A DNA stretch of 44,235 bases, from the IMG/VR virus record IMGVR_UViG_3300042540_000967, positions 1 to 44,235 of that record. One strand, written 5' to 3'. A program made the translations under genes and the position numbers. This document shows positions 37,295 to 44,235 of this stretch, piece by piece. Source of the stretch: a virus. The notes under the pieces were generated by a model, which saw only the letters and a program-made list of their open reading frames with translations, searched no databases and was not told the origin of the DNA. Every line of letters starts with the position of its first letter. Position 1 is the first letter of the stretch.

Positions 37295-37798
37295 TCAACC
37301 GGTGCTGGCGTGCTGTTGCTTGCGTGCGTTGTGGATGGCCCGCCGTACAAGCATCCGCCCCGCCGCGTCGATAAACGGCAGGCCGCGTGCCTTTGCCTCC
37401 TCTCGCATCACGCCAACCACCTCCTCAATCCGCTCAGGCTTGCTGCACTCGTCCGGCCCCCAGGCGTCCATCTTGGCCGCCTTGGCGCGGCAGGCGCAGG
37501 TGGGCGTTGGCTCGATGCCGAAACGCTTGAGGAGTTTGGAGAGTTCGGTGCCGGGGCCGTGCGATGGCGGTTCAACGCCGATGGGAGCAAAGTTTTCAAA
37601 ACCAACAGGGTCGGATGCGTTGCGGCTGAGTTCCTCTAAGTCCGCAAGCGTTGGGATGCCGACCGCAGCAGATGTATTCATCTCGACGTTTGCGTTGCTT
37701 GGCGCACAAACACGCCTCAAGCCACGAACGTGCGACGTGTAGCCACATTTGGCACACACACCATCATCCGCGAACACGCACATTTCCTGCACAGTCAA
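37295..37798 (-). CDS. Hypothetical protein with CxxC segment
   Basis: About 167 residues from TTG 37798, which overlaps the upstream stop as TTGA; ATG 37783 is the alternative. CVFADDGVCAKCGYTSHVRG has a CxxC pair with a later Cys, like a small zinc knuckle. A helical C-terminal half (GIEPTPTCACRAKAAKMDAW) includes CxC. No family is recognised. Confidence 0.5.
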   Translation of the reverse strand: MTVQEMCVFADDGVCAKCGYTSHVRGLRRVCAPSNANVEMNTSAAVGIPTLADLEELSRNASDPVGFENFAPIGVEPPSHGPGTELSKLLKRFGIEPTPTCACRAKAAKMDAWGPDECSKPERIEEVVGVMREEAKARGLPFIDAAGRMLVRRAIHNARKQQHASTG

Positions 37799-39438
37799 AA
37801 CCGCACCGTCACTTTTCCTATCGACGTAAATCCGCTTCCGTTGATTGACCTTGTTTGCAGCGTGACATTGTTGAAAACGGATTCCGTGCCAGCGTCGGCA
37901 CATATCGGAACGCACTCGTTCACGTCTGGAATTCGCGTTGCGTTCGTGCTTGCGCTACCATCAAAACCACCCCCAAAACCCTGCCAACTCACAAAGAGCC
38001 CAACCGTCCTTCCATCGCACCCGCAGCGATCACTCACGGACCATTGAAAACCGCCGCTTGCCTGCCGAAAAATTGAAATAGTCAATTGGCGTTGCAAATT
38101 AAATGTCTGCGAATAAGTACCGCGGAAGCCTGCAAAATAATTGTCGGGGAGAAATGTGCCCGCGCTTGATAAACAAAATGCGCTTGAGCGAGGGATTGAG
38201 TATGTGCCAGAAGTCCACTGCTCCGATCCGCCTTCGATAGTTACCTGTATTTCTGATGGCGGACATTTGTTACCAAAGCAACCCTCCGCAAGCGACAACA
38301 AGTCTGCCTGCGCGCCTCCACAAAGAAGCTGCGGTTCTGGTTGGTAGGTTCCCCCAGGGGTAACTGTGGCAAAGTCGCCAAATGCATAGACGTGCAAATC
38401 TTTTGCGGATTGGTAGCCGGCCGGGGTTTGCCGATACTGCTGCGAGTTCCACACGCAAAGCGGGGCGTCTGCGTAAATTCGTGCAGAAGGATGCTGCGTC
38501 CATCCTGCGCTTTGAACCGAGTATGCCGACAACGCAGGCGCAATGTGGTAATCAAATCCACTTAGGATAAGCCCTGGGCACGCATCAAACCTATACCGCA
38601 CTTGCGCGCAAGGCTTTATGTTTATCGGGTCGCTTAAGTAGGTATGGTTTGTGCCTTGGACTTTTCGCAGCACTATCGGCTGCAAAATTCTTTCCAGGTA
38701 CGAATCGCATCCGCCGCGAACATCAAACGGCGTGAAGTATTCACGAACGTCATTGGGCGGCATGAATCCCGCGTATTTACCAATGGCATATTGCCCAAAT
38801 CCGCCGTAGTAGGGAGTTGCTGGCTTGGGCCACCTCGGCCCATTTGGGCGCGCATCACTTTTCGTAAATTGCAGGGTGTAGGTGTTGGGCGTCGTTATTG
38901 GCTGAGAGGGCGCAAAGTAGTTTGGCTCGCAAGAGCATCCGCATTCCGAAAGCTGTGCTTTCCTAATGTAGAATTTTCCGATTTGAGAAAAAGCGTCCTT
39001 GTCGTACTCGTCTTTTGAAAGAGAGATGGTGTTCGATACAACGCTAGAAATCTCAACTATGTCACCATTCAAGAACTGTTCTACGTTTGCTGTTTCTAGG
39101 GTGACCTCTCCGCCGTCAAAAGTAATTCCGTTTCCGCTCGAAGATGCCTCGATCTTGGCTTGGATAGCCGACAGGCCAATCGTAAACGAAAGTTTAATTC
39201 GCCGGTTCGGCCAAACTGCAATCACATACGGCCGTTGTAGTCCGCCGCTAGTAGCGAGCCCGTCGCCCCAGCCATCCCCGTTAATTGGGTTTCCGTATAT
39301 CGTTCCGGTGTCTTCGTTGTTGATGTAGCCAGACCATCCCTCTGACTTGAATACGACGCAATACGCACAACACCCGCAATTCTCTGCGAGCTTGCCGTCC
39401 TTGACGATGAGCGAATTGCCTTTAGTGCCAAGCGGCAT
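37795..39438 (-). CDS. Large Cys-rich distal tail or fibre-associated protein
   Basis: A 547-residue protein starting MPLGTKGNSLIVKDGKLAEN then CGCCAYC. About two dozen cysteines are spread as CGCSC, DRCGCDG, NECVPIC and others, which suggests disulphide-bonded or metal-binding domains outside the cell. Beta-rich segments alternate with Pro/Gly loops. GC content is lower than in the neighbours. It follows the tail proteins and is probably a large virion protein that meets the host. No family recognised. Confidence 0.55.
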   Translation of the reverse strand: MPLGTKGNSLIVKDGKLAENCGCCAYCVVFKSEGWSGYINNEDTGTIYGNPINGDGWGDGLATSGGLQRPYVIAVWPNRRIKLSFTIGLSAIQAKIEASSSGNGITFDGGEVTLETANVEQFLNGDIVEISSVVSNTISLSKDEYDKDAFSQIGKFYIRKAQLSECGCSCEPNYFAPSQPITTPNTYTLQFTKSDARPNGPRWPKPATPYYGGFGQYAIGKYAGFMPPNDVREYFTPFDVRGGCDSYLERILQPIVLRKVQGTNHTYLSDPINIKPCAQVRYRFDACPGLILSGFDYHIAPALSAYSVQSAGWTQHPSARIYADAPLCVWNSQQYRQTPAGYQSAKDLHVYAFGDFATVTPGGTYQPEPQLLCGGAQADLLSLAEGCFGNKCPPSEIQVTIEGGSEQWTSGTYSIPRSSAFCLSSAGTFLPDNYFAGFRGTYSQTFNLQRQLTISIFRQASGGFQWSVSDRCGCDGRTVGLFVSWQGFGGGFDGSASTNATRIPDVNECVPICADAGTESVFNNVTLQTRSINGSGFTSIGKVTVRF

Positions 39439-40092
39439 TTAGCACCCCGTCACGCCGATTGCCGAGCCGGTGACTCCCGTGACGCCGATAGCCCACAAGC
39501 GCTTTTTCTCAAACTGAATGCCCGTCGGTCCGAGCGTAGCATTCGTCACCACGTCTACGCCCGTCGGCATTCCAGTGCCGATCCGCACAAGGCCCCACTT
39601 GCCGGCCCCGGTGGAACCGTCTTTCCATAAGATGAGAGCCGGCCCGCCCCAGTCGGTTTGCATTTCCGACGTGGAGTCTTTGGGCCTGGCAAACTTGTGG
39701 TCGGCGTTGCCGATGTCGAGTTTGCATTGCACCGCACCATCCACGGCGACGCGGCCGATCTTGCCAGACTCAATCGGCTCAATGGCAATGCACAACGCCT
39801 GCGACGTTTCGGTTGGCGTCCCGCCGGTAAGTACGGGCATTGACTCAAACTGTGAGTTGCCCGGGCCTGTGGCGCCGGTGGGCGTAATTTCCATGCCCGT
39901 GATTTCAAGCACGCCCCATTGGGCAACGGTCACGGACGGCTTGCAGTAAACGAACGTGTACGGAGCCGACGGGCCGCGGACGCCGTCGGCCGAAAATGCA
40001 GGCGTTTCCGCCAACCCTCCCATAAGCGCGTTCCACGCTCGTGCCGGCACCTTCAGCCGCTCGCCAGGCTGGACCTTGCGGTACGGGTCCAT
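39439..40092 (-). CDS. Tail-associated structural protein
   Basis: A 217-residue protein overlapping the gene before it as TAATG. MDPYRKVQPGERLKVPARAW then NALM is a common start of phage structural proteins in this place; two GPTG-like turns and several beta strands follow, ending AIGVTGVTGSAIGVTGC. Role is likely in the distal tail or fibre base. Confidence 0.55.
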   Translation of the reverse strand: MDPYRKVQPGERLKVPARAWNALMGGLAETPAFSADGVRGPSAPYTFVYCKPSVTVAQWGVLEITGMEITPTGATGPGNSQFESMPVLTGGTPTETSQALCIAIEPIESGKIGRVAVDGAVQCKLDIGNADHKFARPKDSTSEMQTDWGGPALILWKDGSTGAGKWGLVRIGTGMPTGVDVVTNATLGPTGIQFEKKRLWAIGVTGVTGSAIGVTGC

Positions 40093-41054
40093 TAGGCGCT
40101 CCCGCGGCCGCCAAGGCCGTTGTCAAACGTGGAGCTCGGCGCATGCACCTTGGGGAATGTCGTGCCAATCGACAGCAACCCAAAGTTTTTACGGTCGTAG
40201 ACTTGATTGACGTGGACGGACGCCGGGCGACGAATGAGCGTGTTTTCGCTCACCTTCGGCTCGTAGCGAATCCACATATAGTCCCAGCCCCTCTTGTAGT
40301 TGACCTCGATGGCGCTATCGCCAGAGCCGACTTCAAAGTTTTCTTTGTTGGGCCGAGCGCTAAATTGGTACGTGACCGACACCAACGTCTGGCCGCGCGT
40401 CATTTCTGCACGGGCCCCAAGGAACAGGCATTCCCCCTGCTTGAACACGCGGAAGTCGCCGTCGTTCACTGTGCCCGTCAGCGAGTAGAGGGTTTCCACG
40501 TACTTGTCGATGAGAAACGCCGCCGGCATCGTCCACGTTTCAGTGAAGTTGAACGTCGGCACGACAATGTCGAGGCCGTTGACGCTCTCGCCATCGACGT
40601 TGATAGCCCCATCGAAATACACGATGTTTTCGGTTTCGCCGGGCCGCGTGTGAACTTCCTCGCCTTGGAAGCCTGGCGATCCGCCGTTAATGGCCGACGT
40701 GATATGTTCCGTGCCGCCGGTCGTGTCGAAAGCAACCGTGTTGGCAATCGGCTCAGCGCCGCCGTTGTCGCCGTTTTGATCGTCGCCGCCATCGGCCTTG
40801 ATGGCGGTATTGGTGTAGACGGCACTGACTTCCCACCAGCGGTTGCCGAGGCTGCGGCACTCGAGGCGCGTCCGGCGGTGGCCGTTGTAGTCGATGGGGC
40901 AGAAATCAGCGGCCCATTCCTCGCACGCGAGATAGGTAGCCTTGTTTGGCACCAGCCACTTGAGCGGCACCTCGCGGGCGAGCGTGCCGTCGTCGTTGAG
41001 CGACAGCGTGCCGCTGGCGGAATCAAACAGTTCAATGTATTCGGGGTAGGGCAC
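40092..41054 (-). CDS. Distal tail or baseplate-like protein
   Basis: A 320-residue protein, first after the tape measure, the place of distal tail (Dit-like) or minor tail proteins. Beta-rich sequence (YIELFDSASGTLSLNDDGTL, VVPTFNFTETWTMPAAFLID, SVTYQFSARPNKENFEV) with few charged helices fits a baseplate hub component. No specific family is recognised. Confidence 0.55.
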   Translation of the reverse strand: MPYPEYIELFDSASGTLSLNDDGTLAREVPLKWLVPNKATYLACEEWAADFCPIDYNGHRRTRLECRSLGNRWWEVSAVYTNTAIKADGGDDQNGDNGGAEPIANTVAFDTTGGTEHITSAINGGSPGFQGEEVHTRPGETENIVYFDGAINVDGESVNGLDIVVPTFNFTETWTMPAAFLIDKYVETLYSLTGTVNDGDFRVFKQGECLFLGARAEMTRGQTLVSVTYQFSARPNKENFEVGSGDSAIEVNYKRGWDYMWIRYEPKVSENTLIRRPASVHVNQVYDRKNFGLLSIGTTFPKVHAPSSTFDNGLGGRGSA

Positions 41055-41061
41055 GCTTCAC

Positions 41062-43395
41062 CTATGCAAACTGCAGGCCGCCGCGATTGGCCGCGGTGGC
41101 AATCTGCCGGAGGTAGTTGACGGCCGCGTCGATGCCGGAGGCCGTTTTCTCGGCGGACGACACGAGCTCGCGGTCGGTGCCGCCTGGTGCCGGCGGCGTC
41201 ACCTTTGAGTGGTCAACAGCCGCCATGAGCGCTTTGTCCATGCCGCCAAGTTGCGGCTTCCCGCCAGGCCCGAAATCGCCCATGCCCATCAGCGCCTCGA
41301 CGCCCACGGCAGTCCGCTCGGTGGCGTTGGCCGTCCGCTCCGCAGCGCTCAACTCCGGCCCGGCGCCGAGCCGGCCAGCAATCTCGGAGGCAAACGTGCC
41401 GATGGTGCGGCCGATGCCGTTGCCGGCCATTCCGGCGGCCGGCGGCATTTCCCCCATGGGGTCGCGGGCCGGGGAACGCTGCACCGTACTGGCCTGCTCT
41501 TGCGGCGTCTGCGTTTCACCAATAGCGGCCTTGCGGGCCTTTTCCAAATCTTCCCGCAGCGTGTCGATGGTTTGCTCGTACCCGTCATTACGGGCCTTGT
41601 CGGCAGCCGCGCGGGCGGCGGCCGCCTGGTCGCGGCCGGATCGCCGGTCAGCCGCTCGCGACCCGGCCGTTGGGGAACGCTCCCGCTCGCGGGCAATGCG
41701 GTCGTCCACCTCTTGAATGGCGTCGCGGAGTCCTATTTGCGCGAAATTCCAATCAAATGCCGCCTTGAAGATGAGCCCGAGTTTCTCGAGCCCGGCCTGG
41801 AGCGTGAGAATGTCGGCCCCGAACAGCGTCATAAACCGGTCGAGTCCCTCGATGAGCTTGTCGCCGATGAACGCAGAAGCCGCCACGACGCCATTGCGGA
41901 CGGTGGCCCACGCGTTTTCAAATTGTTGTGCCATCTGCGTGAGCGCGATGGCCAGGTTGAGATTCATTACCTGCCAGGCCGCCGCAAAATCCAGCCGGCC
42001 CAGCGCCGCCATAATCGCGTTGGCTTCCTCGCGAAATGCCGGCGAAAGTTGGTATGCGGCCGCCAGCATCAGCGCGATGCCGCCAACCACCGCCGTGACC
42101 GTCGCACCCATAGGCGTGGCGATGAATGCAATGGCCTTGGCCACGGCCCCAAGCGTCTTTGACAGCACGGTCAATGAAATGCCGGCGGTAATCGCCACGA
42201 TGCCGAACAGCACCAGGCCGGCGGCGGCCCCGGCGGCAATCGTGGCGAGCACAGGAAACTTTTGGAGCAGAGCCGACACGCCGTCCAGAAAGTTGACGAT
42301 TGCCGCAGTGGCCGAATCCAGCGACGCGCCCAACGCTCCGGCAAAGGCAATCGAAAGCCGTTGCACGGCCGCGGAGAGCTTGGAGAACGCCCCCGAAATG
42401 CCGGACATAAGGATTTGAAACTTGGTGGCCACCGGCAGGTTGCCCTCCATGGCCTTGGCCAAGTCTCCGAATCCGGCCACTCCCATGTCCAAAAACGCAC
42501 CGACGACACGAATGCCGCGGTCGCCGAACACGTCGCCGAGCACCTGGTCGCGGGTGATCCTGTCCACGTTTTGCATGGCCTTGGCCAGCACGTCCACGAT
42601 TTGGACGATAGGCAAAATCTTGCCGTCCATGTCGCGAAAGGACGCTACCGTCAGACCCACCTTGGCCAACGCCTCGTGGGCCGTGTCGGCCGGCGACGTG
42701 AGCCGCATAAGCATTGTCTTGATGCCCGTGCCGGCTTCCTCGCCACGGATGCCGTACTTCGCCAAGGCCGCCAATCCTTGCGACACGTCAAACAGCGATT
42801 GGTCAAACGCCTTGCCGGCAGACCCGACGAGCGCGAACGATTCGACCATGGCCGCAATCGACGTTTCGCTCGCGTCGGCGGCAGCCGAAAGCGTATCGAC
42901 GGCCTGCGTGGCCGACACGCCAAACGTGTTCATCGCGACCTTCATGAACACGGCCGCGTCCACCATTTCGACGCCGGACACGCGTGCGAACTCGACGGCG
43001 CTCTTGCCCGCACCGGCCAGCACTTCCTCGACGCTCATGCCGGCCTTGGTGAGCTCGAGGAACGCGCCGGCAATCTTGGCAGGATCGACGCCCATACTCT
43101 TGGAGAGCCGCAGCGATTCCTTTTCCAACGCCTTGACCTGGTCAGCGGACAGGCCGGCGGCCGCCTCCATGCCGAGCAGGGCATCCTCGAACGTCGCCGC
43201 CTGCCGGGCCGCCATCACCATCGGGATGCCGATGGCCGCGCCGGCGAGGCTGGCCGACGTGCCTAGCTGCCGCATCTTCTGGCCCACGACCTTGAGCCGG
43301 TTTTCCACGCGGCTCATGGCCTGCTGGAACGGCCCATCCTTCGCGAATATCTCGACGAACGCACCGCCCGCCCTCACGCTGCCCGCAGATGCCAT
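41062..43395 (-). CDS. Tail tape measure protein
   Basis: A 777-residue protein. FVEIFAKDGPFQQAMSRVEN opens a TP901-type tape measure: coil, then FEDALLGMEAAAGLSADQVK, KAGMSVEEVLAGAGKSAVEF, and FDQSLFDVSQGLAALAKYGI. Hydrophobic membrane-like segments lie around residues 355-450 (VLATIAAGAAAGLVLFGIVA). The C-terminal 200 residues are charged and repetitive. Its length predicts a tail of roughly 115 nm if 0.15 nm per residue holds. Confidence 0.9.
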   Translation of the reverse strand: MASAGSVRAGGAFVEIFAKDGPFQQAMSRVENRLKVVGQKMRQLGTSASLAGAAIGIPMVMAARQAATFEDALLGMEAAAGLSADQVKALEKESLRLSKSMGVDPAKIAGAFLELTKAGMSVEEVLAGAGKSAVEFARVSGVEMVDAAVFMKVAMNTFGVSATQAVDTLSAAADASETSIAAMVESFALVGSAGKAFDQSLFDVSQGLAALAKYGIRGEEAGTGIKTMLMRLTSPADTAHEALAKVGLTVASFRDMDGKILPIVQIVDVLAKAMQNVDRITRDQVLGDVFGDRGIRVVGAFLDMGVAGFGDLAKAMEGNLPVATKFQILMSGISGAFSKLSAAVQRLSIAFAGALGASLDSATAAIVNFLDGVSALLQKFPVLATIAAGAAAGLVLFGIVAITAGISLTVLSKTLGAVAKAIAFIATPMGATVTAVVGGIALMLAAAYQLSPAFREEANAIMAALGRLDFAAAWQVMNLNLAIALTQMAQQFENAWATVRNGVVAASAFIGDKLIEGLDRFMTLFGADILTLQAGLEKLGLIFKAAFDWNFAQIGLRDAIQEVDDRIARERERSPTAGSRAADRRSGRDQAAAARAAADKARNDGYEQTIDTLREDLEKARKAAIGETQTPQEQASTVQRSPARDPMGEMPPAAGMAGNGIGRTIGTFASEIAGRLGAGPELSAAERTANATERTAVGVEALMGMGDFGPGGKPQLGGMDKALMAAVDHSKVTPPAPGGTDRELVSSAEKTASGIDAAVNYLRQIATAANRGGLQFA

Positions 43396-43398
43396 TCG

Positions 43399-43806
43399 TT
43401 ACTCGCTAAAAATTTCGTTGAATTGCTCGGGCGTGAGAATCTTGGGCTTGGGCGGCTTAACGTAGGGGTGGAACTCTTGCGGACGGTAGGGCTGGCGTCG
43501 CTTCTTGGGGTCGCGGTGGATGGAGTATTGCTGTGCTACGAGCGTGCTCGTGTGATTCCATTCCTCTTTTTGTTTCGCGTTGGCCGCCCAGAGGAGGCCG
43601 CGGAGCGTCCATTCGCCGGGGTGGACGCCGATAATTCCGCCGAGCTCGTAGCAGAATCGGTAAATGTCGAGAGGCTCGCCATTGCCGTGTCGAGCTCCTC
43701 GCCCATCGTCTCCACCCTCTCCTTCATCGCCGCTATCGCCCTCGTCTCCGCTTCCTTCGCCTTGTCCAGCGCCATCTGCATCATCGGGCGCAGGTCTTTC
43801 CGGCAA
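43399..43806 (-). CDS. Tail chaperone T-like frame, reached by -1 frameshift
   Basis: This frame has no good start of its own; it opens at a TTG inside a run of nine T. Its end (EPLDIYRFCYELGGIIGVHP, LLWAANAKQKEEWNHTSTLV, RDPKKRRQPYRPQEFHPYVK) is clear, helical, conserved-looking protein. An acidic Gly/Asp linker precedes it. If ribosomes slip back one base on U UUU UUU in the chaperone gene, a fusion of about 231 residues joins the G-like N-terminus to this domain, as in lambda gpGT. Confidence 0.75.
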   Translation of the reverse strand: MPERPAPDDADGAGQGEGSGDEGDSGDEGEGGDDGRGARHGNGEPLDIYRFCYELGGIIGVHPGEWTLRGLLWAANAKQKEEWNHTSTLVAQQYSIHRDPKKRRQPYRPQEFHPYVKPPKPKILTPEQFNEIFSE

Positions 43807-44093
43807 AAAAAAATCACTTCTTCGATAAGCGCGTTGCTTGCTTCGTAGAGCGTGTCGGCATTAAACGCGTCGGCAAACTGCTCGGGCGTGATCCCGCGGG
43901 CGACGACCTGGTCTTCGCACATGCAGTAGAGGACTTTGCCCAACTTGAAAACGTCGCTGATTTCTCTGAGGCATTGCTGCGTCGTGGGAAGGTCGAGCAT
44001 ATCGACGCCGGTGCCGGTCTTGACGCGTTCAAACGCCCCCAGGCTTCCCTTGACGTTCCACAGGCGGCCCTCAGTGTCGGTGAACGTCTTCAT
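43536..44093 (-). CDS. Tail assembly chaperone (G-like)
   Basis: A 185-residue protein from ATG 44093 (ATGA overlap). MKTFTDTEGRLWNVKGSLGA, ERVKTGTGVDMLDLPTTQQC and VFKLGKVLYCMCEDQVVARG with TPEQFADAFNADTLYEASN resemble the G-like chaperones upstream of tape measures. After the slip site it continues in frame with a helical tail to 43536. The full-length and frameshifted forms would coexist. The same gene is cut at the left edge (1-238). Confidence 0.8.
   Translation of the reverse strand: MKTFTDTEGRLWNVKGSLGAFERVKTGTGVDMLDLPTTQQCLREISDVFKLGKVLYCMCEDQVVARGITPEQFADAFNADTLYEASNALIEEVIFFCRKDLRPMMQMALDKAKEAETRAIAAMKERVETMGEELDTAMASLSTFTDSATSSAELSASTPANGRSAASSGRPTRNKKRNGITRARS
43805..43813 (-). 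promoter_or_regulatory. Slippery run of nine T (-1 frameshift site)
   Basis: On the minus strand the zero frame reads ATT TTT TTT TGC, so the heptamer T TTT TTT is correctly phased for a -1 shift into the frame ending at 43399. A nine-base run also allows RNA polymerase slippage. Both frames stay open past this point. Confidence 0.75.
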
Positions 44094-44235
44094 TTGCCGT
44101 GGTTCCATTGCTTGAGCACAAACGATGCCACGGCCACCCCGTCGAGCGGCTCGTCGTGGGTGGATTCGCAGACCATGAAGTCAGCCGACACTTCGCGCAC
44201 GCCGTTGGTGGACGACACAGTCACGACGCCCATGC
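43856..44235. repeat. Terminal redundancy, right copy
   Basis: Second copy of bases 1-380; see that entry. It covers the end of the chaperone gene and part of the tail tube-like gene. Confidence 0.95.
44090..44235 (-). CDS. Tail tube-like protein, C-terminal part cut by window edge
   Basis: This is the right-end copy of the gene complete at 235-606, lacking its N-terminal part. It encodes the last 48 or so residues, ending with the segment FVLKQWNHGK. One residue differs (Thr here, Asn in the left copy). Confidence 0.75.
   Translation of the reverse strand, partial: MGVVTVSSTNGVREVSADFMVCESTHDEPLDGVAVASFVLKQWNHGK

Overview
The window is an essentially complete genome of a tailed, temperate, siphovirus-like dsDNA phage. 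Bases 1-380 recur at 43856-44235 with about 11 substitutions, so the unit is circular or circularly permuted, about 43,855 bp, cut inside the tail assembly chaperone gene. GC is high (roughly 60-65% by eye). The host cannot be named from sequence alone. A phage-borne csrA, a tyrosine recombinase whose box-II histidine is replaced, a tRNA-Arg-like attachment site and small secreted Cys-rich proteins would fit a high-GC Gram-negative such as a planctomycete, but this is only a lead.

Almost everything is on the minus strand and reads as one long chain of tightly coupled genes (many ATGA, GTGA or TAATG overlaps). Starting at a repressor-like HTH gene (23679) and a promoter with a 12-bp palindrome (23364-23408), the order is: small early genes, csrA, a Sak4-like ATPase, an SSB-like protein with a DDIPF tail, winged-helix and ParB-like proteins, a DUF1376 replication protein carrying three 12-bp tandem repeats, a LexA-like HTH, a resolvase-like nuclease, large terminase, portal, a fused protease-capsid protein, DUF2190, then collagen-like and lectin-like fibre genes. 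An AlpA-like HTH and two small genes follow, then a three-gene sugar cassette (GH130-like, methyltransferase, glycosyltransferase), then tail terminator, tail completion and tail tube genes.

Across the junction the chain continues at the right end: tail assembly chaperone with a -1 frameshift site (U UUU UUU), tape measure, distal tail proteins, a large Cys-rich protein, an HExxH protein, a phosphoesterase, a DUF5664 protein, and a late or lysis-like block of small membrane proteins with a papain-fold cysteine peptidase (31746-32903).

The plus strand holds the integrase (23948-24871), a structured non-coding stretch (24872-25444), and an array of small, mostly unrecognised genes (25445-30819) ending in a PrimPol. 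That array has four promoter-like elements sharing the same spacer sequence (TTGCCGATAGG) and repeated leaders of the form GGAGCCCCAACCCATG. Repressor, integrase, an attP-like tRNA-Arg 3' half and GTTGAC inverted repeats cluster at 23.4-24.9 kb as a lysogeny module.

The most unusual signals are a strongly over-represented dispersed motif GAAATACT(C) kept in several reading frames, the shared-spacer promoter set with its G-quadruplex-capable leaders, phage csrA, the sugar cassette inside the tail operon, and the papain-like peptidase in the presumed lysis block.
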